Shown here in pieces: positions 30,551 through 43,000 of a stretch of DNA of 64,000 bases. Made by a program: the position numbers and the translations under genes. How positions within the stretch are numbered: position 1 is the first letter of the stretch; every line of letters begins with the position of its first letter. The stretch lies in the NCBI GenBank assembly GCA_014526335.1, contig JACTAT010000044.1:457039-521038 (forward strand), written 5' to 3'. Source of the DNA: Chrysaora quinquecirrha (taxonomy: Eukaryota > Cnidaria > Scyphozoa > Semaeostomeae > Pelagiidae). Below the pieces are notes generated by a model. That model made no database searches and was not told where the DNA came from. It worked only from the letters and a program-made list of their open reading frames with translations.

Positions 30551-31112
30551 CTTGGAGGTGGCTTTCCAGTATCCAGTATGGAAGCGAATTCCTCCTCTAT
30601 CTTGTCAACAAATTCTAACTTCCAATTTGGGTCAATCTTCAGGGAACTTTTTACTTGTTTGTTCTTATACAAGGGAGCTTTTTTGCTCCCCTGGGCACTG
30701 TTGTGGCACCTGCGTCCAAAAGGAAAACATCTTTTGGAGTCTTGTTGGCCTCTTTCCTTGGAAGATCGGGTCTGGGTCTTCTATAGTTTGCTGCACTACC
30801 ACCAGCACTACTTCAGGCACGGCAGAGATAAGGTTGAGAGACATGTGATGGCCTTACTGTTCTTGACCTTGCACATTCTGCTGATCTTGAAGACGTTGTT
30901 CGGGAACTGTTTGTCCGATTCTGGTGATAAATTCGTGCCAGGGTGATAAAAGAACTGGGCAGTGACTGCATGCGTGACTGCATGGACATGTTAGAATATA
31001 ATGGCTGCAGCTGCACGGCATTTCGGTGAAAAAGGCTGGCTCGCTCACCTTGAACAGTCTGGTGAATGGCTTGATTTGTCCTTTCTTCATCATTTGAAGG
31101 TCCAGGAACCAC
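30551..31112 (-). pseudogene. 5' exon region of the HECT gene
   Basis: Minus-strand frame: a Ser/Arg/Gln-rich region, then YRRPRPDLPRKEANKTPKD, VFLLDAGATTVPRGAKK, LYKNKQVKSSLKIDPNW and FVDKIEEEFASILDTGKPPP, with donor GTAAC at 30550. The 'VPRG...L...G/N...I---W' pattern with the E-F ending resembles the region N-terminal to HECT in G2E3-like proteins. An in-frame TGA (after PYLCRA) near 30816 either marks an intron or a nonsense mutation. The upstream end is cut by the gypsy copy at 31133. Confidence 0.5.
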
Positions 31113-31132
31113 TTCTTGTTTCTAAATGAGTA

Positions 31133-33655
31133 ATTTTGAATTCAGGGTCATGCCTATGGGACTTGTTAATGCCAGTTATACCTTTCAAAAGATGATGCAG
31201 CTTGTTCTCAGTGGTCTTCAGTGGCAGATCTGTATGATTTATCTCGATGATGTCATTGAATACTCAAAGTCGTTTGACAAACATTTAGAGAATCTGTGTC
31301 TAGTATTTGATCGTTTTAGAGCTGAAGGACTTAAGCTCAAACCAAAAAAGTGCCACTTTTGCAAACCTGAAGTCCTTTATTTAGGCCATATAGTTGGGAA
31401 AGACGGTATCAAACCCAATCCCGATAAGGTTTCGGTCATACAGAATTACCCAGTTCCTGAAAATTGTAATGAAATTCGTAGCTTTGTAGCTTTGGTCTCT
31501 TATTATCGTCGTTTTATTAAGAACTTTGCAGCAATCGCGGCGCCGTTGAACTTTCTTCTTAAGAAAGGCGTTAAATTTGAGTGGAGTGATGAATGTCAGC
31601 GTTCTTTTGAATACCTCAGGGATTCTTTGTTACAATCACCGATTTTGTTGTACCCTAATTTTAGCGAACGTTTCTCTTTGTACAAGGATGCAAGCGGTAC
31701 AGGTATTGGAGCCATACTTGCTCAGAACATGAATGGCATAGAGAAAACTATAGCTTTTGCAAGTCGTAGTTTGAAGCCCCATGAAAGGAAATATGCTACA
31801 ATAGAGAGAGAGTGCTTAGCTTTAGTTTGGGGAATCAAGTATTTCCGTCCGTACCTTTATGGGCGCGAATTTGACGTGATAACTGATCACAACCCCTTAA
31901 AGTGGCTAGATAATGCTAGAGACCCCCACTCTAGGCTATCACGATGGTCTTTAAGTTTGCAAATCTATTCTTATGTCATCAAACATAGGCCAGGTAGATC
32001 ACATAACAATGTAGATGCCCTTTCTAGAATACCTAGCAATTTTGAAACAGAGACTTCAGATAACCTGGTTGCCATGGTTAATGCTATAGACTCGACTAAA
32101 TTACAATTACAGGAGGTTAAGAATAGGCAGAGACAGGACCCTGCACTAGAAGATCTTATTAATTATTTTGAGAAGGGTGATATTCCTGAAAAGTCGGTGA
32201 GTGCGCTTCGTTTAATGGCAACAGCGGACGATTATGTGTTGGAAGATGGCGTATTATTTCACTTAGCTAAGGGTCTAGCACGCACAAGAGATCAAATTAA
32301 GAAACAGCTAGTCATACCTAGTAATGTTATCTATGCATGAAGAACTTACGTCTGGGCACTTAGGGTTCGAGAAAACATATCATAAAATCCAGCAACGCTA
32401 TTTCTGGGTTGGTATGTATACTGAGATTGAGAAATGGTGTTCATCGTGTGTAGACTGTGTGACTAAGAAAATGCCACGTAACTCAGCCAAGGCTCCGTTA
32501 CAGCCCATACCAGTTGAAGGACCCTTTGATCGCGTTGCTTTAGATGTATTAGGTCCGTTTCCTACATCAGAACAAGGCAATAAGTATGTTGTTGTATTCT
32601 CCGATTATTTCACCAAGTGGCAAGAAGCATTTGCTGTTAGAAATGCAGACGCAGTAACTACTGCTAAGTTATTCGTAGAAGAAATTTTATGTCGCCACTC
32701 AGCCCCTCGTAAATTATTATCTGACCAAGGTAAAAACTTTCTGTCTAAGGTCGTCAAAGGTATTTGTCAAATGGTGAATACCTCCAAAGTCAATACTACA
32801 AGTTATCATCCAGAATGCGACGGACTTGTAGAGCCATTCAATCATTCGCTCACTACCATCATCTCCATGTACGTGTCTGAGCATCAGTCCGATTGGGATC
32901 TTTTCTTGCCTTACACTTTAATCGCATACCGTACGTCTGTTCAAGCGAGTACTAAGGAAACGCCTTTTTACTTAATGTATGGTAGAGACCCTCGTCTTCC
33001 CATTGATGCTTCGTTGCATAAGGCTCAGGAAAGTTATCAGAGGAGCACTGATGACTATCGAGCTGTTATAGCGGATAGATTTATTCAAGCACGCAAGTTA
33101 GCTCATGATAATATAGAACTGGCGCAAAAAAGGCAAAAAGCAAATTATGATAAGAATGCTAAGGAGGTATCATACTCTATCGGTCAACGGGTGTGGTTGT
33201 TTAGCCCTAATAGCAGAAAAGGTTTATCATCAAAGTTAACACATAATTGGCATGGTCCATATAGGATTCTTGCTAAGAAATCCCCCGTTAATTATTTACT
33301 TGATTCTAACGAAGAAAGAAATTATATGCAGATTGTGCATGTTAATCGTTTAAAGCCTTTTGTTTCCTTACATAATCGACCAGAAGATCCAGTGGATGTA
33401 GATAAAACAAGTAATGATAATAACGATAACGACGAACAAGAAGACAAAAGTGAAACAGACCCTGCTGAACTTGAGGTCACCGCAATCCTGGACAAAAAGA
33501 TCATCAAAAACAGATCTGGACGCAAGCAAACCTACTATCTCGTGGAGTGGGCAGACAAGGATATCGAGCCATCTTGGGAGCCACTCAGTAATTTGCATTG
33601 TGGTGAGATTTTGAAAGATTTTGAAAATTCTGTGTTGAATAAAAAGTCTAAGTGA
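31133..33655 (+). pseudogene. Ty3/gypsy chromodomain element, copy 1 pol (5'-truncated)
   Basis: Begins abruptly inside reverse transcriptase (FEFRVMPMGLVNA) and continues through IYLDDVIEYS (catalytic), GHIVGKDGIKPNP, RNase H (KDASGTGIGAIL, ITDHNPLKWL) and zinc-binding integrase (GHLGFEKT...CSSCVDC). The integrase core (LDVLGPF...LSDQGKNF...YHPECDGLVE) and a C-terminal chromodomain (TYYLVEWADKDIEPSWEPL) follow. The usual ERFN is EPFN here. The frame changes by +1 between RNase H and integrase at 32324-32340, exactly as in copy 2. gag, protease and the 5' LTR are missing. Confidence 0.85.
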
Positions 33656-33736
33656 TCTGAAAATTCGTATTTCGGCATTCTTCTTGTTTTGTACCTCAGA
33701 ATCGAGGGCGATTCTTTCCCCCTAACCGGGGAGGGA

Positions 33737-34221
33737 TGTAATACGGTTACATTTTTGCTTGGTAGCCTCAGTTTAGTGTCGTCTCGTTCGTATGCAGTCT
33801 CATTTCCGTTTATCGTTTTATTAACTCGTAATCTCATTCATTCAGTAACTTAGCTATTCTCTTACTTTAATTTTATTCATTCATTTTCGTATTTCCTTGT
33901 TATGTTGTCGCTCGCTGTTATGCTCGCCGCGTTACTTCTTTATATTGACATGTTATAAATCTGGTCCGTCTAGCACATGTCCAATGTCGCTATGTTAGTT
34001 AGTGCATTTATTAACACCTGTCAATTATTAATCAATCATTATGTATATTTAAAGGAATTACTTTTGTAATCAAAAAAGAAGAGAGAACTTTGAGAAATCA
34101 GTTTCGCACGCAGGCTCTTGAGAAAGGCCTCATACTGGAAGTAATAGTGTTTTGTGAGCATATATAGTTGAGAAACTATACTGTGTCTTTTCTTGTCGTA
34201 CTACCTTGGATCGCGTTCACA
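33737..34221 (+). mobile_element. LTR shared by the two gypsy copies (485 bp)
   Basis: TGTAATACGG...TTCACA, preceded by a purine tract (GGGGAGGGA) and followed by TTTGGTGACAGGAGCAGG, a plausible primer-binding site (tRNA not assigned). It serves as 3' LTR of copy 1 and 5' LTR of copy 2. It contains an AATAAA-free but TATA-like region (TATTTAAAGG) near 34050. Confidence 0.8.
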
Positions 34222-34397
34222 TTTGGTGACAGGAGCAGGACCATTTTGAAACTGAGAAGTTTCAGACTCGAAGCGGAAGATTTAAAGTGTCGTAAGTGAT
34301 CACTCTGTACATATTTATTTACAGCTGACATTGTATATAGAACTTATTTTCATTATTTGTTTCGCGAACTTTGTGACTGTGTACATAATATCGAACT

Positions 34398-35285
34398 ATG
34401 GGCAAAGGAACAAGATCTAGAGTTGTTCGGGATGAGGAGCCAACGTCTTCAGAATTAGTAGGCCGTGATGGTAGTCGTCGAGATGAAAATGCTAAAACTG
34501 TGGTTCAACCCACCAAATTTTTCGGCGAGCCAGGGGAAGATATGGAAAAATGGCTCAAAAGCTTTGACCATATTTCAAAAGCGAACAACTGGTCGGAAAA
34601 ACCCCAAAGAGACATTTTGCCCGCATTTTTGCGTGAGAGAGCAGCTGAATGTTACGATGAGTTAGAAATCAACTTAAGTCTCGAGGATCTGAAGAAAGAA
34701 ATGACAAAGCATTTCATGCCTAAAGAGGCAAGAAGGTTTTATTATGCCGATCTCTACGCAAGAAGGCAAGGCGGCACAGAGAGCTCCGATGATTTCGGAA
34801 GGGAAATCCAGCAACTTGTCCGGAGGGCGTATGCGGACATGTCCGTAGAGCACCAAGATACGCTCATGCGAGAGCATTTCGTGAATGGGTTACGCCCAGA
34901 AATGAAACGCATTGTTCTTATTGCGGACCCAAACACGTTTCTGAAAGCAATTGAGCTGGCCAAACGAGAGGAAATAAATGAGCAAGTAACAAACGGAACT
35001 GCTCCTTGGGTTAGGCCAAACAACGTTGCTAACCAAGCATCTGCTACTTCAATTCCCGTTGCTGCAATATCTGGGGAACAAAAGATCAATGACAGGCTAG
35101 ATCGTTTAGAAGGAGTACCGGAGAAATTAGCAATATCTATGGCAAATATGCAAGCTCCTAGGCCTGAACGCAGACAGTGGAGAGGAGGAAACCAAGACTG
35201 TAATCTTCGCTGCTCTGATGGTCGTCCGATCTGCAATTTCTGTAAACGTGTTGGACACGTAGAATCGAAATGCCGTGACAAATGA
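34398..35285 (+). CDS. Gypsy copy 2 gag, 295 aa
   Basis: Intact frame from ATG 34398. A capsid-like region (WLKSFDHISKANNWSEKPQR, AAECYDELE, EMTKHFMPKEAR, FVNGLRPEMKR) is followed by a C-terminal CCHC zinc knuckle (CNFCKRVGHVESKC) that would bind element RNA. It ends at 35283-35285 while the protease frame overlaps from 35275 in the +1 frame, so pol is probably reached by frameshifting. Confidence 0.85.
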   Translation: MGKGTRSRVVRDEEPTSSELVGRDGSRRDENAKTVVQPTKFFGEPGEDMEKWLKSFDHISKANNWSEKPQRDILPAFLRERAAECYDELEINLSLEDLKKEMTKHFMPKEARRFYYADLYARRQGGTESSDDFGREIQQLVRRAYADMSVEHQDTLMREHFVNGLRPEMKRIVLIADPNTFLKAIELAKREEINEQVTNGTAPWVRPNNVANQASATSIPVAAISGEQKINDRLDRLEGVPEKLAISMANMQAPRPERRQWRGGNQDCNLRCSDGRPICNFCKRVGHVESKCRDK

Positions 35286-36181
35286 ATTTGAATGGACAGG
35301 AGAATTCAAAAAACTAGACTCTGCTCCTCACGAAGCTTTATTGGGGTGTGAGGCAGCAAATAGAAATGAAATAAAGCCCCAAACAGTAGTCAATAATATT
35401 GATAGATTTAGGTCGTTATATCAATGTGTAACATTTTCTGGTCGTGTCGCTAATTATGAAACAGATATCATTATTGATTCTGGTTCAGGTATTTCAATCA
35501 TAAGTTTTGATTTGTTTAATTTGATTAACAAGGATTCTCGTTCGCCTTTAGACATTGGCTTTAACCCCGTTTCAGCTAAGACCCCTACTGGAGAGTATTT
35601 AGATATCGTAGGAACAACGACCGTTGAATTAGATGTCATTGAAAGTAAATGGTATGTTGATTGTTATTTTGTACGTAACTTTAAATATGCATTTTTGTTA
35701 GGCACTGATTTCTTAATTAAGACAGGCGCTAGCTTAGACTTAAGCGGTATGCAAGCAACGATAGGGCAGCATAAGGTTCCAGTTATTGTAGCCAGAAGGC
35801 CTAGTCAAGTTAGAGTTTGTGTTGTAGAGTCGTTGGAGGTACCAGCACATAGTGAAGCCGTATTGCAGGAAGCGTGTCTGGGTTACATGGTACTGTACTT
35901 GTCGAGCCTAAATACGAAATATCAAGTAAAGATTCTGTACTTTATCCAGCTAGAAGTATCGCATTTGTAGAAAATGGTAAATTCCTGTAAAAATTGTGAA
36001 TGCTAACAGCTGTCAAGTTAAGATTTTCGCAGGAACTTGTGTTGGTATGGCGGAAGTGCTGAATGAAAAGGACATCAAGTCAACACAGGGTGAGTCACAC
36101 TGTGATCCTTTATTTTCTAATTCTTATTCTTGGATTGATGATATTGATTTAAAATGTTGTTCATTGTCTGAAGAGAATTAG
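35275..36181 (+). pseudogene. Gypsy copy 2 protease region, frameshifted
   Basis: An aspartic protease with the active site written DSGSG (in TDIIIDSGSGISIIS) and a downstream LLGTDFLIKTGA. After about 35885 the frame changes, changes again near 35980, and an in-frame TAG stands at 36179-36181 before the linker to reverse transcriptase. These faults are absent from the expected gene structure, so this copy is dead. Confidence 0.75.
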
Positions 36182-37848
36182 ACGTGTCTTGTTAGTTTAT
36201 TATCTGAATATCGTGATGTTTTTGTTACCTCTGATTCGGAATTAGGAAGGGTGAATCGTTTCTCTCATAACATCGATGCGGGAGACAACGCCCCCTTTCG
36301 CCAAAGACCATATAGGATTCCACAAAGCCAGCTAGATATGGTGGATAAACACATAGAGGATATGCTAGATAAGGGAATTATTAAGAATCTACAAGCCCCT
36401 GGTCACAGCCATTGGTTATTGTAGCTAAAAAGGATGGATCCCCTAGGTTTTGCGTAGATTTTAGAAAGTTGAATAACATCACTAAGAAACAAATTTTCCC
36501 CATGCCGTGGATAGATGAAGTTTTAGACTCCCTGGGAGAAGCTTGTTATTTTACTACTCTTGATCTCGCCTCTGGGTACTGGCAAATCCCGATGGACCCC
36601 CAGGACATGGAGAAAACTGCTTTCTGCACTAGGAAAAGTAAATTTGAATTCAGGGTCATGCCTATGGGACTTGTTAATGCCAGTTATACCTTTCAAAAGA
36701 TGATGCAGCTTGTTCTCAGTGGTCTTCAGTGGCAGATCTGTATGATTTATCTCGATGATGTCATTGAATACTCTAAGACGTTTGACAAACATTTAGAGAA
36801 TCTGTGTCTAGTATTTGATCGTTTTAGAGCTGAAGGACTTAAGCTCAAACCGAAAAAGTGCCACTTTTGCAAACCTGAAGTCCTTTATTTAGGCCATATA
36901 GTTGGGAAAGACGGTATCAAACCCAATCCCAATAAGGTTTCGGTAATACAGAATTACCCAGTTCCAGAAAATTGTAATGAAATTCGTAGCTTTGTAGCTT
37001 TGGTCTCTTATTATCGTCGTTTTATTAAGAACTTTGCAGCAATCACGGCGCCGTTGAACTTTCTTCTTAAGAAAGGCGTTAAATTTGAGTGGAGTGATGA
37101 ATGTCAGCGTTCTTTTGAATACCTCAGGGATTCTTTGTTACAATCACCGATTTTGTCGTACCCTAATTTTAGCGAACGTTTCACTTTGTACACGGATGCA
37201 AGCAAGACAGGTATTGGAGCCATACTTGCTCAGAACATGAATGGCATAGAGAAAACTATAGCTTTTGCAAGTCGTAGTTTGAAGCCCCATGAAAGGAAAT
37301 ATGCTACAATAGAGAGAGAGTGCTTAGCTTTAGTTTGGGGAATCAAGTATTTCCGTCCGTACCTTTATGGGCGCGAATTTGACGTGATAACTGATCACAA
37401 CCCCTTAAAGTGGCTAGGTAATGCTAGAGACCCCCACTCTAGGCTATCACGATGGTCTTTAGGTTTACAAATCTATTCTTATGTCATCAAACATAGGCCA
37501 GGTAGATCACATAACAACGTAAATGCCCTTTCTAGAATACCTAGCAATTTTGAAACAGAGACTTCAGGTAACCTGGTTGCCATGGTTAATGCTATAGACT
37601 CGCCTGGATTACAATTACAAGAGGTTAAGAATAGGCAGAGACAGGACCCTGCACTAGAAGATCTTATTAATTATTTTGAGAAGGGTGATATTCCTGAAAA
37701 GTCGGTGAGTGCGCGTCGTTTAATGGCAACAGCGGACGATTATGTGTTGGAAGATGGCGTATTATTTCACTTAGCTAAGGGTCTAGCACGCACAAGAGAT
37801 CAAATTAAGAAACAGCTAGTCATACCTAGTAATGTTATCTATGCATGA
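36182..37848 (+). pseudogene. Gypsy copy 2 reverse transcriptase and RNase H
   Basis: The linker (SLLSEYRDVFVTSDSELGRV, then HNIDAGDNAPFRQRPYRIP) is followed by a one-base loss near 36390 and the frame VIVAKKDGSPRFCVDFRKLN. Then come LDLASGYWQIPMD, FRVMPMGLVNA, IYLDDVIEYS and RNase H (YTDASKTGIGAIL, ITDHNPLKWL). It ends at the same +1 overlap with integrase as copy 1. Confidence 0.85.
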
Positions 37849-39152
37849 AGAACTTACGTCTGGGCACTTAGGGTTTGAGAAAACATATCATAAAATCCAG
37901 CAACGCTATTTCTGGGTTGGTATGTATACTGAGATTGAGAAATGGTGTGCATCGTGTGTAGACTGTGCGACTAAGAAAACGCCACGTAACTTAGCCAAGG
38001 CTCCGTTACAGCCCATACCAGTTGAAGGATCTTTTGATCGCGTCGCTTTAGATGTATTAGGTCCGTTTCCTACATCAGAACAAGGCAATAAGTATGTTGT
38101 TGTATTCTCCGATTATTTCACCAAGTGGCAAGAAGCATTTGCTGTTAGAAATGCAGACGCAGTAACTACTGCTAAGTTATTCTTAGAAGAAATTTTATGT
38201 CGCCACTCAGCCCCTCGTAAATTATTATCTGACCGAGGTAAAATCTTTCTGTCTAAGGTCGTCAAAGGTATTTGTCAAATAGTGAATACCTCCAATGTCA
38301 ATACTACAAGTTATCATCCAGAATGCGACGGACTTGTAGAGCGATTCAATCATTCGCTCACTACCATCATCTCCATGTACGTGTCTGAGCATCAGTCCGA
38401 TTGGGATCTTTTCTTGCTTTACGCTTTAATCGCATACCATACGTCTATTCAAGCGAGTACTAAGGAAACGCCTTTTTACTTAATGTATGGTAGAGACCCT
38501 CGTCTTCCCATTGATGCTTCGTTGCATAAGGCTCGGGAAAGTTATCAGAGCACTGATGACTATCGAGCTGTTATAGCGGATAGATTTATTCAAGCACGCA
38601 AATTAGCTCATGATAATATAGAACTGGCGCAACAAAGGCAAAAAGCGAATTATGATAAGAACACTAAGGAGGTATCATACTCTATCGGTCAACGGGTGTG
38701 GTTGTTTAGCCCTAATAGCAGAAAAGGTTTATCATCAAAGTTAACACATAATTGGCATGTCCATATAGCATTCTTGCTAAGAAATCCCCCATTAATTATT
38801 TACTTGATTCTAACGAAGAAAGAAATTATATGCAGATTGTGCATGTTAATCGTTTAAAGCCTTTTGTTTCCTTAGATAATCGACCAGAAGATCAAGTAGA
38901 TATAGAAACAACAAGTAATGATAATAACGATAACGACGAACAAGACGACAAAAGCAAAACAGACCCTGCTAAACTCGAGGTTACCGCAATCCTGGACAAA
39001 AAGATCATCAAAAACTGATCTGGACGCAAGCAAACCTGCTATCTCGTTGAGTGGGCAGACAAGGATATCGAGCCATCTTGGGAGCCACTCAGTAATTTGC
39101 ATTGTGGTGAGATTTTGAAAGATTTTGAAAATTCTTTGTTGAATAAAAAGTC
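37832..39152 (+). pseudogene. Gypsy copy 2 integrase and chromodomain, broken
   Basis: Zinc-binding HHCC (HEELTSGHLGF...CASCVDC), core D-D-E (LDVLGPF, LLSDRGKIF, YHPECDGLVERFN) and the GPY-like module. One base is lost near 38759 (GGCATGTCCA where copy 1 has GGCATGGTCCA), shifting the frame. A TGA at 39016-39018 (after KIIKN) precedes the chromodomain (LVEWADKDIEPSWEPL). Chromodomains in this position guide integration to marked chromatin in chromoviruses. Confidence 0.8.
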
Positions 39153-39240
39153 TAAGTGATCTGATAATTCGTATTTCGGCATTCTACTTGTTTTGTACCT
39201 CAGAATCGAGGGCGATTCTTTCCCCCTAACCCGGGAGGGA

Positions 39241-39634
39241 TGTAATACAGTTACATTTTTGCTTGGTAGCCTCAGTTTAGTGTTGTCTCGTTTGTATGCA
39301 GTCTCATTTCCGTTTATCGTTTTATTAACTCGTAATCTCATTCATTCAGTAACTTAGCTATTCTCTTACTTTAATTTTATTCATTCATTTTCGTATTTCC
39401 TTGTTATGTTGTCGCTCGCTGTTATGCTCGCCGCGTTACTTCTTTATATTGACATGTTATAAATCTGGTCCGTCTAGCACATGTCCAATGTCGCTATGTT
39501 AGTTAGTGCATTTATTAACACCTGTCAATTATTAATCAATCATTATGTATATTTAAAGGAATTACTTTTGTAATCAAAAAAGAAGAGAGAACTTTGAGAA
39601 ATCAGTTTCGCACGCAGGCTCTTGAGAAAGGCCT
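39241..39634 (+). mobile_element. Truncated 3' LTR of gypsy copy 2
   Basis: Matches the first 394 bp of the LTR at 33737 (TGTAATACAG...) and stops at GAGAAAGGCCT. The next base begins the inverted flank of the large minisatellite. The last 91 bp of the LTR are not found on the other side of the minisatellite block. Confidence 0.85.
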
Positions 39635-40062
39635 ATAATTAGAATGTTAATCGCCCATTAGTCTGGGTTGATTAATCTGTATCATTTGTCTGGCGTCAAG
39701 CCTATTGTAAAAGAAATTCCAACAGCTTTTTATCTTTTTCTGTTTATTTCAAGTTCAGATTTCAAGGAAATTCGTGTTACTCTTTTGCTGATTATCTTTG
39801 TTGATCATATGATGTACCTTTTCGTATTCATGTCATGCCACGCCGCTTTTTTTAAACATTCAAGGCATATTTCTTTGAAAATTTGCTCTTTTTCATTGCA
39901 AGGGGGCATTCACTCTTTTACCTTAACAGCACGAGAGCAACCTCATCCTTGTCCACATCTCATAGTGTACATCCTTGCTTAAAACCTTGTTTTGCTTTAG
40001 TGTGGCCTAATTACCATATTTGGGATATTGAATACTTTATTTTCAGAAAAAAATTAAAGGGG
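39635..40062 (+). repeat. Inverted flank A, left copy
   Basis: A 430-bp unique block starting ATAATTAGAATGTTAATCGC. It occurs inverted at 46645-47094 and 53277-53708. It ends in AAAAATTAAAGGGGTAAGGA at the first minisatellite unit. No gene is visible. Confidence 0.85.
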
Positions 40063-43000
40063 TAAGGAAGCAATAAAATAAAAAAACAAGAAATAGGGAA
40101 GCATGAATATATGGAAGCAAGATAATATGGAAGCAAGAACATGTGGAAGCAAGAAAATATAGAAGCAGGAAAATATAGAAGCAAGAAAATATGGAAGCAA
40201 GAAATATAGAAGCAAGAAAATATGGAAGCAAGAATATATAGAAGCAAGAAAATATAGAAGCAAGAAAATATAGAAGCAAGAAAATATGGAAGCAAGAAAA
40301 TATTGAAGCAAGAAAATATAGAAGCAAGAAAATATAGAAGCAAGAAAATATGGAAGCAAGAAAATATAGAAGCAAGAAAATATAGAAGGAAGAAAATATA
40401 GAAGCAAGAATATATTGAAGCAAGAAAATATGTAAGAAAGAATATATTGAAGCAAGAAAATATCGAAGCAAGAAAATATAGAAGCAAGAAAATATTCAAG
40501 CAAGAAAATATGGAAGCAAGAATATATTGAAGCACGAATATATAGAAGCAAAAATATATGGAAGCAAGAAAATATAGAAGCAAGAAAATATGGAAGCAAG
40601 AAAATATGGAAGCAAGAAAATATGGAAACAACAAAATATGGAAGCAAGAAAATATAGAAGCAAGAAAATATGGAAGCAAGAATATATTCAAGCAAGAAAA
40701 TATGTAAGCAAGAAAATATGAAGTAAGAAAAGATAGAAGCAAGAAAATCTTGTCTATTTTCGATTTGCCGACTAGAGTCGAACTCTTTCTAGGCATCAGT
40801 ATGCTTAAGTTTTAGTAAAACGGGCAACATATTTTACCAAATATATGTAAGCAAGAAAATATAGAAACAAGAAAATATGGAAGCAAGAATATATTGAAGC
40901 AAGAAAATATGTAAGCAAGAATGTATTGAAGCAAGAAACTATAGAAGCAAGAAAATATAGAAGCAAGAAAATATGGAAGCAAGAAAATATAGAAGCAAGT
41001 AGCTATAGAAGCAAGAATACATTGAAGCAAGAAAATATAGAAGCAAGAAAATATACAAACAAGAAAATATAGAAGCAAGAAAATATAGAAGCCAGAAAAT
41101 ATGGAAGCAAGAAAATATAGAAGCAAGAAAATATGGAAGCAAAAAAATGTGGAAGCAAGAAAATATGGAAGGAAGAAGATATAGAAGGAGGAAGATATAG
41201 AAGCAAGAAAATATGGAAGCAAGAAAATAGGAAGCAAGAATATATTCAAGCAAGAAAATATAGAAGCAAGAAAATATGGAAGCAAGAAAATATAGAAGCA
41301 AGAAAATATGGAAGCAAGAAAATATGGAAGCAAGAAAATATGGAAGCAAGAAAATATGGAAGCAAGAAAATATAGAAGCAAGAAAATATGGAAGCAAGAA
41401 AATACGGAAGCAAGAATATATTCAAGCACGAAAATATAGAAGCAAGAAAATATGAAAGCAAGAAAATATAGAAGCAAGATATATTGAAGCAAGAAAATAT
41501 GGAATCAAGAAATTATAAAAGCAAGATAATATGGAAGCAAGAAAGTATGGAAGCAATAAAATAAAGAAACAAGAAAATGTGGAAGCAAGAATATGTTGTA
41601 GCAAGAAAATATTGAAGCAAGAAAATATGGAAGCAAGATATAATAGAAGCAAGAAAATATGGAAGCAAGAATATATTCAAGCAAGAAAATATGTAAGCAA
41701 GAAAATATTTGTGCAAGAAAATATGAAGCAAAAAATATTGAAGCCTCCGAAAAAGTATTAGTATAAACAAGATTTTAAGCAAAAAATATGAAGCAAGAAA
41801 ATATAGAAACAAGAAAATATGGAAGCAAGAATATATTGAAGCAAGAAAATATGTTGAAGCAAGAAAATATAGAAGCAAGAAAATATAGAAGCAAGAAAAT
41901 ATGGAAGCAAGAAAATATAGAAGCAAGTAACTATCGAAGCAAGAATACATTGAAGCAAGAAAATATAGAAGCAAGAAAATATACAAACAAGAAAATATAG
42001 AAGCAAGAAAATACAGAAGCCAGAAAATATGGAAGCAAGAAAATATAGAAGCAAGAAAATATGGAAGCAAGAAAATGTGGAAGCAAGAAAATATGGAAGG
42101 AAGAAGATATAGAAGGAGGAAGATATAGAAGCAAGAAAATATGGAAGCAAGAAAATAGGAAGCAAGAATATATTCAAGCAAGAAAATATAGAAGCAAGAA
42201 AATATGGAAGCAAGAAAATATGGAAGGAAGAAGATATGGAAGGAGGAAAATATAGAAGCAAGAAAATATGGAAGCAAGAAAATACGGAAGCAAGAATATA
42301 TTCAAGCATGAAAATATAGAAGCAAGGAAATATGAAAGCAAGAAAATATAGAAGCAAGATATATTGAAGCAAGAAAATATGGAAGCAAGAAAATATAGAA
42401 GCAAGAACATATGGAAGCAAGAAAATATGGAAGCAAGAAAATATAGAAGCAAGAAAATATGGAAGCAAGAATATATTGAAGCAAGAAAATATTGAAGCAA
42501 GAAAATATGGAAGCAAGATAAAATAGAAGCAAGAAAATATAGAAGCAAGAAAATATGGAAGCAAGAGAATATTGAACCAAGAAAATACAGAAGCAAGAAA
42601 ATATAGAAGCAAGAAAATATGGAAGCATGAAAGTATGGAAGCAAGAAATATAGAAACAAGAAAATGTTGAAGCAAGAATATGTTGAAGCAAGAGAATATT
42701 GAAGCAAAAAAATATAGAAGCAAGAAAATATGGAAGCAAGAATATATTGAAGACAGAAAATATAGAAGCAAGAAAATATAGAAGCAAGAAAATGTTGAAG
42801 CAAGAAAATATTGAAGCAAGAAAATATAGAAGTAAGAAAATATAGAAGCAAGAATATATTGAAGCAAGAAAATATAGAAGCAAGAAAATATGGAAGCAAG
42901 AAAATATCGAAGCAAGAAAATATAGAAGCAAGAAAATATGGAAGCAAGAAAATATAGAAACAAGAAAATATGGATGCAAGAATATATTAAAGCAAGAAAA

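Noticed and set aside
35996..36181. Separate small gene between gypsy protease and reverse transcriptase
   Set aside because: It is the pol linker in a shifted frame, and the same frame continues into reverse transcriptase after a stop codon.
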